A DNA stretch of 11,590 nucleotides. Origin: UBA4615 sp044342535 (GTDB lineage: Bacteria; Pseudomonadota; Gammaproteobacteria; Burkholderiales; Burkholderiaceae_E). The stretch lies in the NCBI GenBank assembly GCA_044342535.1, contig JBIIPQ010000108.1, forward strand, positions 1 through 11,590, given 5' to 3'. The notes under the pieces are model-generated. The model saw only the letters and a program-made list of their open reading frames with translations, searched no databases and was not told where the DNA came from. This document shows positions 8,121-11,590 of this stretch, one piece after another. Each line of letters begins with the position of its first letter. Position 1 is the first letter of the stretch. The position numbers and the translations under genes were made by a program.

Positions 8121-8641
8121 TCAGTCCCGCACGCGGTAGCGCTCGAGCACCTCGCGCATCGCCTGCATCGCCGCCTGCAGCGCCGCGTTCGCATACAGGA
8201 TGCCGGCGCAGCCCATCCCGGCCAGCGCCTCGCGCGGCAGCAGCGGCATGCGCCCGCCGCCTGGTAGCGCCGGGCTCGCTCGAGCGCCGCCGGCAGTCCT
8301 TCGACCGCGCGTGCATCGGTGCAAGCCAGGATCATCATCTGCGCATCGTGGCGCGCGTCGACTGCGGCGCGCAGCTTCTCAGTGTCCGCATCCACGATGA
8401 TCGGCAGGTCCACCGCGTCGCGGATCGCCGACACGTGGTCGACGAGCTCGGTGATCGAGGTCAGCCCTACGTCGGGCTTGCCCAGGTGCCAGTTGGCGAC
8501 CGCCGCGCCGCTCACGAACACGGCCTCGAAGCCAGCTGCCGCGATGAAGCGCGCACTCAGCGCATTGCCCGCGCCGGGCAGGATCGTGCCCGCGCCGGGC
8601 GCCATCAGGGCCTGCAGCCGTCGGTTCAGGGTGTCGTTCAT
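8121..8641 (-). pseudogene. Degraded isocitrate lyase/PEP mutase family gene
   Basis: Read from ATG 8641-8639, the first ~87 codons are a good match to this carbon-carbon lyase family: PGAGNALSARFIAAAGFEAV, VSGAAVANWHLGKPDVGLTS and IIVDADT. After DADT (near 8381) the protein jumps straight to EKLRAAVDARHDAQ. Roughly 50 residues are missing, including the GxGN stretch and the KKCGH signature with the catalytic Cys. The usual ARTDARAVEG is ACTDARAVEG here, with the Arg lost. After RRYQAAGA (near 8250-8255) about 35 residues are missing and the frame shifts. The product then continues as MPLLPREALAGMGCAGILYANAALQAAM and stops at RVRD (8123-8121), short of the normal C-terminus. About 173 codons remain of a usual ~285-290. 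A GAGGAG ribosome-binding site 8 nt upstream is intact, so the gene was once expressed. The parent's substrate cannot be told. Confidence 0.85.
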
Positions 8642-8692
8642 CGGGTCGTCTCCTCGCGCGCCGCGCGGCCCCGCCGGTGTCGCGGGTCCCTG

Positions 8693-8701
8693 TGCTATTC
8701 T
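8693..8701 (+). promoter_or_regulatory. Probable metZ promoter, extended -10
   Basis: TGCTATTCT gives TG, one base, then TATTCT (four of six to TATAAT). There is no clear -35. A start 7 nt downstream falls at about 8708, which is the first base pair of the SAM-II aptamer. That placement, and the lack of a better candidate between the pseudogene start and metZ, support it. Confidence 0.5.
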
Positions 8702-8706
8702 TGTCA

Positions 8707-8757
8707 GGCGCTGAGTTGTCTCGCTTGCGGGCGCGTTAAAAATGCAGCTAAACCGAG
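8707..8757 (+). promoter_or_regulatory. SAM-II riboswitch aptamer upstream of metZ
   Basis: The segment aligns without gaps to the crystallised env87 SAM-II aptamer as I remember it (env position n = n + 8705 here). P1 is GCGCT 8708-8712 with GGCGC 8730-8734, the last pair being G-U. Pseudoknot helix P2a is TTGCG 8725-8729 with TGCAG 8743-8747. P2b is CTCG 8720-8723 with CGAG 8754-8757. In both pseudoknot helices the bases differ from env87 but pairing is kept, which amounts to covariation. The GTTAAAAA (8735-8742) and GCTAAA (8747-8752) joining segments are conserved. The uridines that contact SAM in env87 (U11, U21, U44) correspond to T8716, T8726 and T8749. SAM-II is mostly alphaproteobacterial and sits before metA, metX or metZ genes, matching the downstream gene. 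SAM binding should lower metZ expression. Confidence 0.87.
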
Positions 8758-8764
8758 TGGGCCG

Positions 8765-8805
8765 AGGCCCGCCGTCTGCTGCACGCACGGCGGGCCTTTC
8801 GTTTT
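8765..8805 (+). terminator. Intrinsic terminator between SAM-II aptamer and metZ
   Basis: AGGCCCGCCGT 8765-8775 and ACGGCGGGCCT 8787-8797 form a perfect 11-bp stem with an 11-nt loop, followed by a T-rich tail (TTTCGTTTT). It lies 7 nt after the aptamer and ends 15 nt before the metZ start, so metZ is expressed only if polymerase reads through. It is best explained as the riboswitch expression platform. The C and G in the T-tract make it weaker than ideal. Confidence 0.8.
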
Positions 8806-8820
8806 CGAGCACCGATCGAC

Positions 8821-10053
8821 ATGACCGACGCACACCGGCCTCACCGGCCTCACCGGCCCTTAGGCCTGGACACCCTCGCCATCCGCGAGGGCATCACGCG
8901 CACGCAGTACAACGAGCACAACGAGCCGATCTTCCTGACATCGAGCTTCGTGTTCGACAACGCCGCGCAGGCCGCCGCGCGCTTCATGGGCGAGGAGGAC
9001 GGCTTCATCTACTCGCGCGCCGGCAACCCCACCGTCGCCGCCTTCCAGAACCGGCTCGCCGCGCTCGAGGGCGCCGAGGCCTGCGTGGCCACCGCCTCCG
9101 GCATGTCCGCGATCATGGCCACCGTGATGAGCCTCACGCGGGCCGGCGACCATGTCGTCGCCGCCTACGAGCTGTTCGGCGCGACGCTGCAGATGTTCAC
9201 CATCCTGCAGCGCTTCGGCGTCGAGGTGACCTACGTGCCGATCGAGGACACCGACGCCTGGCGCGCCGCGATCCGCCCGAACACGAAGCTGCTGTACGTC
9301 GAGACCCCGTCCAACCCGCTCACCAAGCTCACCGACGTGCGCGCGCTCGCTGCGGTCGCGCGCGAGCTCGGCGTGAAGCTCGCCGTCGACAACTGCTTCT
9401 GCTCGCCCGCGCTGCAGCGCCCGCTGGACCTGGGCGCCGACATCGTCGTGCACTCCGCCAGCAAGTACATCGACGGCCAGGGCCGCGTGCTGGGCGGCGC
9501 CGTCTGCGGCGACTCGAAGTACATCAACGAGACGCTCGCGCCCTTCGTGCGCACCACCGGCCCCGCGCTGTCGGCGTTCAATGCCTGGGTGCTGTTGAAG
9601 GGCCTGGAGACCCTGGGCATGCGCATGGAGCGCCAGTCCGCGAATGCGATGAAGCTCGCGCAGTGGCTCGAGGCGCAGCCCGGTGTGGGCCGCGTCTATT
9701 ACCCCGGCCTGGCCTCGCACCCGCAGCACGCGCTCGCGATGGCGCAGCAGAAGACGGGCGGCGCCATCGTCTCCTTCGAGCTCGGACGCGACGGCGAGGA
9801 CCTCTACGGCCCGCTGCTCCGCGAGCGCGCCTGGCGCGTCATCGATGCCTGCCGGCTGCTGTCCATCACCGCCAACCTCGGCGACGTGAAGACCACCATC
9901 ACCCATCCGGCCAGCACCACCCACGGGCGCGCCGGTGCCGAGGCGCGGCGTGCCTCTGGCGTCACCGAGGGCCTGATCCGCATCGCGGTCGGTGCGGAGA
10001 CGCCCGAGGACCTGATTGCCGACCTGGCCGGCGGGCTGGCGGCGGCGGGCTGA
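8821..10053 (+). CDS. metZ: O-succinylhomoserine sulfhydrylase
   Basis: This 410-residue PLP enzyme of the Cys/Met metabolism family makes homocysteine from O-succinylhomoserine and sulfide, a direct-sulfhydrylation route to methionine. YSRAGNPT (64-71) supplies the phosphate-contacting Tyr and Arg, Asp190 (AVDNCFC) holds the PLP pyridine nitrogen, and Lys215 (HSASKYIDGQGR) is the Schiff-base lysine. The C-terminal SITANLGDVKTTITHPASTTH block is the substrate loop. The order purF-metZ is as in Pseudomonas, which favours metZ over metB, metC or metY; acyl specificity cannot be proved from sequence. ATG 8821 has no strong Shine-Dalgarno (only CGAG 10 nt upstream). It is preceded by a SAM-II riboswitch and terminator. 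The first residues contain three HRP repeats not seen in the conserved family core. Confidence 0.92.
   Translation: MTDAHRPHRPHRPLGLDTLAIREGITRTQYNEHNEPIFLTSSFVFDNAAQAAARFMGEEDGFIYSRAGNPTVAAFQNRLAALEGAEACVATASGMSAIMATVMSLTRAGDHVVAAYELFGATLQMFTILQRFGVEVTYVPIEDTDAWRAAIRPNTKLLYVETPSNPLTKLTDVRALAAVARELGVKLAVDNCFCSPALQRPLDLGADIVVHSASKYIDGQGRVLGGAVCGDSKYINETLAPFVRTTGPALSAFNAWVLLKGLETLGMRMERQSANAMKLAQWLEAQPGVGRVYYPGLASHPQHALAMAQQKTGGAIVSFELGRDGEDLYGPLLRERAWRVIDACRLLSITANLGDVKTTITHPASTTHGRAGAEARRASGVTEGLIRIAVGAETPEDLIADLAGGLAAAG
8833..8859 (+). repeat. Three 9-bp repeats at the metZ N-terminus
   Basis: CACCGGCCT occurs three times in tandem (last copy ends CCC), coding His-Arg-Pro at residues 5-13 before the conserved LGLDTLAIREG start of the fold. 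It looks like a slipped-strand duplication in a tolerant, disordered tail. Confidence 0.9.
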
Positions 10054-10460
10054 TCCACCCTGCCAGGGCAGGCCGGACGCGATGAAGGCGAGTCGGCGCG
10101 ACCCTTCTGCGATACGCCTTCGGGCGATCCGGCGCACGGAGTCGATGCTGCGCCGCAGGGGGCCATCGCGCCGGCCCTGTTGTCGCGGCACGATCGTCCC
10201 CTCTGTGGCGACCGCCGTCTTCCTGTCTGCAGTCGGCTACGCGATGGCGGTCCACGCGCCCGGGGCCCGCTCGATCGGCGAAGTCATCGAGCGCGTGCAG
10301 CGCGGATCCGCGACCTCGTGCTGCGAGGCTGCACCCAGCACTCGGATACAAGGTGTTCCACGACAGGTCGTCGCCGGCGACGCCCTCGGTCGTGATCGGT
10401 CACGGTCCGGATACATTCGTCCCGGCCGGTCCGAGCTCGCTGACGGGCTTACGGGCCACC
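10054..10460. other. Gap between convergent metZ and tctC, no intact gene seen
   Basis: This 407-bp stretch separates the ends of metZ (plus) and the Bug receptor (minus). A short stem, CCTGC/GCAGG with loop CAGG (10059-10072), follows the metZ stop. A hairpin CGCC-TTCG-GGCG with flanking GAT/ATC pairs lies at 10111-10129. Neither is followed by a T-run, so neither is a clear terminator. Coding-like pieces appear in different plus-strand frames: a hydrophobic stretch SVATAVFLSAVGYAMAVHA near 10205-10261, and GYKVFHDRSSPATPSVVIGH near 10344-10403 with G/C at most third codon positions. They do not form one open frame and I do not recognise them. They may be remains of a lost gene or chance. 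Confidence 0.4.
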
Positions 10461-11435
10461 TCACTTCGGCGCGGACATCCCCAGGCGCTCGATGGTCGCG
10501 CGCTCGGCGTTGAAGGTCTCGAGCGCGAACTTGGTGTACTGCGCGGTGTCCATGTGGATGATGGGCTGGTCGTACTTCTCCAGCGTCTGCAGCACGGCGG
10601 GGTCATCGATGACCTTGCGGAACGCGTCGTGCAGGGTCTTGACGAGGGTGGGGTCCATGCCTTTGGGGCCGCACACGCCGAAGGGCGAGTCGGACACGGT
10701 CTCGTAGCCCAGGTCGTTGAGGGTGGGGATAGTGGGCCACTTCTTCGTGCGCTTGCTGCCGTAGGTGGCGAGCAGGCGCAGGCGCCCGGCCTCGACCTGC
10801 GGGCCCCAGCCGGTGGAGTCGCTGTGGCCCATGGTGTGACCGCCGATGAGCGCCTGCATGCCGTCGGCCACGCCCTTGAAGGGCACGTGCTGCAGCTTGA
10901 TGCCGGCCTTGGCGGCGAACTCCTCGATGGCCAGGTGGGGGCTGGTGCCGATGCCGGGCGAGCCGTAGGTGAACTCGCCGGGCTTGGCCTTGGCGAAGGC
11001 CACCAGGTCCTTGATGTCCTTGATGGGCGAGTCGGCACGCACCACCAGCCCGAAGGTGTAGCCGGTCATGCAGATGATCCAGGTGAAGTCCTTCGTGGTG
11101 TCGAACTGCACCTTCTGCATGTGCGGGATGCGAAAGACGCTTTGCGGCAGCTGCGCGAGGGTGTAGCCGTCGGGCTTGGCGTTGTTGGCGAGCTCCACGG
11201 CGCCGAGCGTGCCGCCGGCGCCGCCCTTGTTCTCGATGAGCACGTTCTGCCCGAGGATCTTCGAGGCGCTCTCGGCCCACGAGCGCATGACGATGTCGGT
11301 GGTGCCGCCGGCGGTCCAGGGGCAGATCAGGCGGATGGGCTTGTTCGGGAAGGCCTGGGCGCGGGCTGCGCCGGGGAGCAGGGCGGCGCCGGCTGCGGCG
11401 GCGGCGCCGGCTACGAAGGTGCGTCGATCGGTCAA
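10461..11435 (-). CDS. Bug/TctC-family tripartite tricarboxylate transporter substrate-binding protein
   Basis: This 324-residue periplasmic receptor begins with a signal peptide carrying twin arginines (TDRRTFVAG), an Ala-rich core and a likely cleavage after ARA26, so export by Tat is probable. The mature part starts QAFPNKPIRLICPWTAGGTTD, the Bug signature with the ligand loop GGxxD. GTLGAVELANNAKPDGYTL, YGSPGIGTSPHLAIEEF and HVPFKGVADGMQALIGG are the further conserved blocks that bind the ligand carboxylate. Family members capture carboxylates or related small molecules for TctAB, or act as sensors. No tctA or tctB is visible in the window, so this looks like one of the many orphan receptors of Burkholderiales, and the ligand is unknown. 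The start is TTG 11435-11433, with AGGAG 6 nt upstream; no in-frame ATG fits. It converges on metZ. Confidence 0.93.
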   Translation of the reverse strand: MTDRRTFVAGAAAAAGAALLPGAARAQAFPNKPIRLICPWTAGGTTDIVMRSWAESASKILGQNVLIENKGGAGGTLGAVELANNAKPDGYTLAQLPQSVFRIPHMQKVQFDTTKDFTWIICMTGYTFGLVVRADSPIKDIKDLVAFAKAKPGEFTYGSPGIGTSPHLAIEEFAAKAGIKLQHVPFKGVADGMQALIGGHTMGHSDSTGWGPQVEAGRLRLLATYGSKRTKKWPTIPTLNDLGYETVSDSPFGVCGPKGMDPTLVKTLHDAFRKVIDDPAVLQTLEKYDQPIIHMDTAQYTKFALETFNAERATIERLGMSAPK

Positions 11436-11441
11436 TCGTGT

Positions 11442-11446
11442 CTCCT
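11442..11446 (-). promoter_or_regulatory. Ribosome-binding site supporting the TTG start of the Bug receptor
   Basis: AGGAG on the minus strand sits 6 nt before TTG 11435, and that start puts the twin-Arg motif at residues 4-5. No in-frame ATG near it would keep the signal peptide. Confidence 0.65.
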
Positions 11447-11498
11447 GGGGCGATGGCTCGGGTGGCCGGATCGTCGGGCTCGGGGCCTCGCATCCGGC

Positions 11499-11518
11499 GT
11501 GCCACGGGACTGTGCCAC
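11499..11518. repeat. GTGCCAC direct repeat upstream of the Bug receptor gene
   Basis: Two copies of GTGCCAC (11499-11505 and 11512-11518) start 13 bp apart, about 65-85 bp upstream of the start codon, where an operator or promoter would be expected. No standard -35/-10 pair was found nearby. A regulator site is possible but unproven. Confidence 0.3.
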
Positions 11519-11552
11519 AAGTCGTGGGCGGGGCCGGCGGACGGGGCGGTGC

Positions 11553-11590
11553 GGGCGTGCGGGCGGGCGTACGAGCGTACGGGCGTACGG
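11553..11590. repeat. 8-bp tandem repeat running off the window end
   Basis: Units of the form GGGCGTAC (variants GGGCGTGC and GAGCGTAC) recur at 11553, 11565, 11573 and 11581, the last three exactly in tandem. The array reaches the window edge, so its full length is unknown. It lies in the intergenic region upstream of the Bug receptor gene. Confidence 0.75.

Noticed and set aside
8106..8130. Terminator after purF (GCGGG with CCCGC)
   Set aside because: It has only a 5-bp stem with a 15-nt loop and no T-run, and it overlaps the end of the convergent pseudogene.
8701..8741. TTGTCA as a -35 element for metZ with a -10 in the GTTAAA region
   Set aside because: The spacer would be about 28-29 bp. 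The A-rich stretch is explained as a conserved SAM-II joining segment.
6581..8833. Minus-strand open frame of 750 codons
   Set aside because: Only the part from 8641 to about 8250 is real (the pseudogene). The rest is read-through opposite purF.
10016..10513. 165-codon plus-strand open frame across the metZ-tctC gap
   Set aside because: It starts inside metZ and ends inside the antisense of tctC. Its content is Arg-rich without a domain, and at best it contains debris of a lost gene.
11496..11520. Sigma-54 (-24/-12) promoter upstream of the Bug receptor, from minus-strand TGGCAC followed by TGGCA
   Set aside because: Twelve bases separate GG and GC where ten are required, and the -12 box lacks TTGC.

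Overview
This is a GC-rich (roughly 70 %) chromosomal window. It most likely comes from a betaproteobacterium of the order Burkholderiales. The evidence is the run truA-trpF-trpB-trpA-accD-folC-(SPOR/DedD)-cvpA-purF-metZ, the close match of each protein to that group, and a Bug/TctC-type periplasmic receptor, a family greatly expanded in Burkholderiales. The species cannot be named from the sequence.

Positions 1-8104 hold a compact plus-strand block. It contains the 3' end of truA, trpF, trpB, trpA, accD, folC, a SPOR-domain protein (positional DedD), cvpA and purF. Gaps are 4-67 bp and two gene pairs overlap by 4 bp. The genes serve tRNA modification, the last steps of tryptophan synthesis, the carboxyltransferase step of fatty-acid synthesis, folate polyglutamylation, an envelope/division protein and the first step of purine synthesis. 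folC has no ATG/GTG/TTG in a sensible place. A perfect GGAGG points to a CTG start overlapping the accD stop. Two extended -10 elements lie inside trpF and folC, each built from codons that are rare here, and may be internal promoters. A strong 11-bp hairpin sits between cvpA and purF.

Positions 8105-8641 hold a minus-strand pseudogene of the isocitrate lyase/PEP mutase family, damaged by at least two internal deletions, one of which shifts the frame, and by loss of the C-terminus.

Positions 8693-10053 are the most informative part. An extended -10 promoter would start transcription at the first base pair of a SAM-II riboswitch aptamer. The aptamer aligns without gaps to the well-known env87 SAM-II RNA and keeps its pseudoknot. 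A perfect 11-bp terminator hairpin follows, then metZ (O-succinylhomoserine sulfhydrylase, methionine synthesis). A GCGGGC segment shared between the aptamer and a possible antiterminator suggests SAM-controlled transcription attenuation.

Positions 10054-10460 separate the convergent metZ and tctC genes. No intact gene is visible there, only possible coding debris. Positions 10461-11435 (minus) encode a Tat-exported Bug/TctC receptor starting at TTG. The last 155 bp hold its upstream region, a GTGCCAC direct repeat and an 8-bp tandem repeat running off the window. The riboswitch class is known; its use here, with a terminator platform upstream of metZ, is the best candidate for a noteworthy regulatory system.
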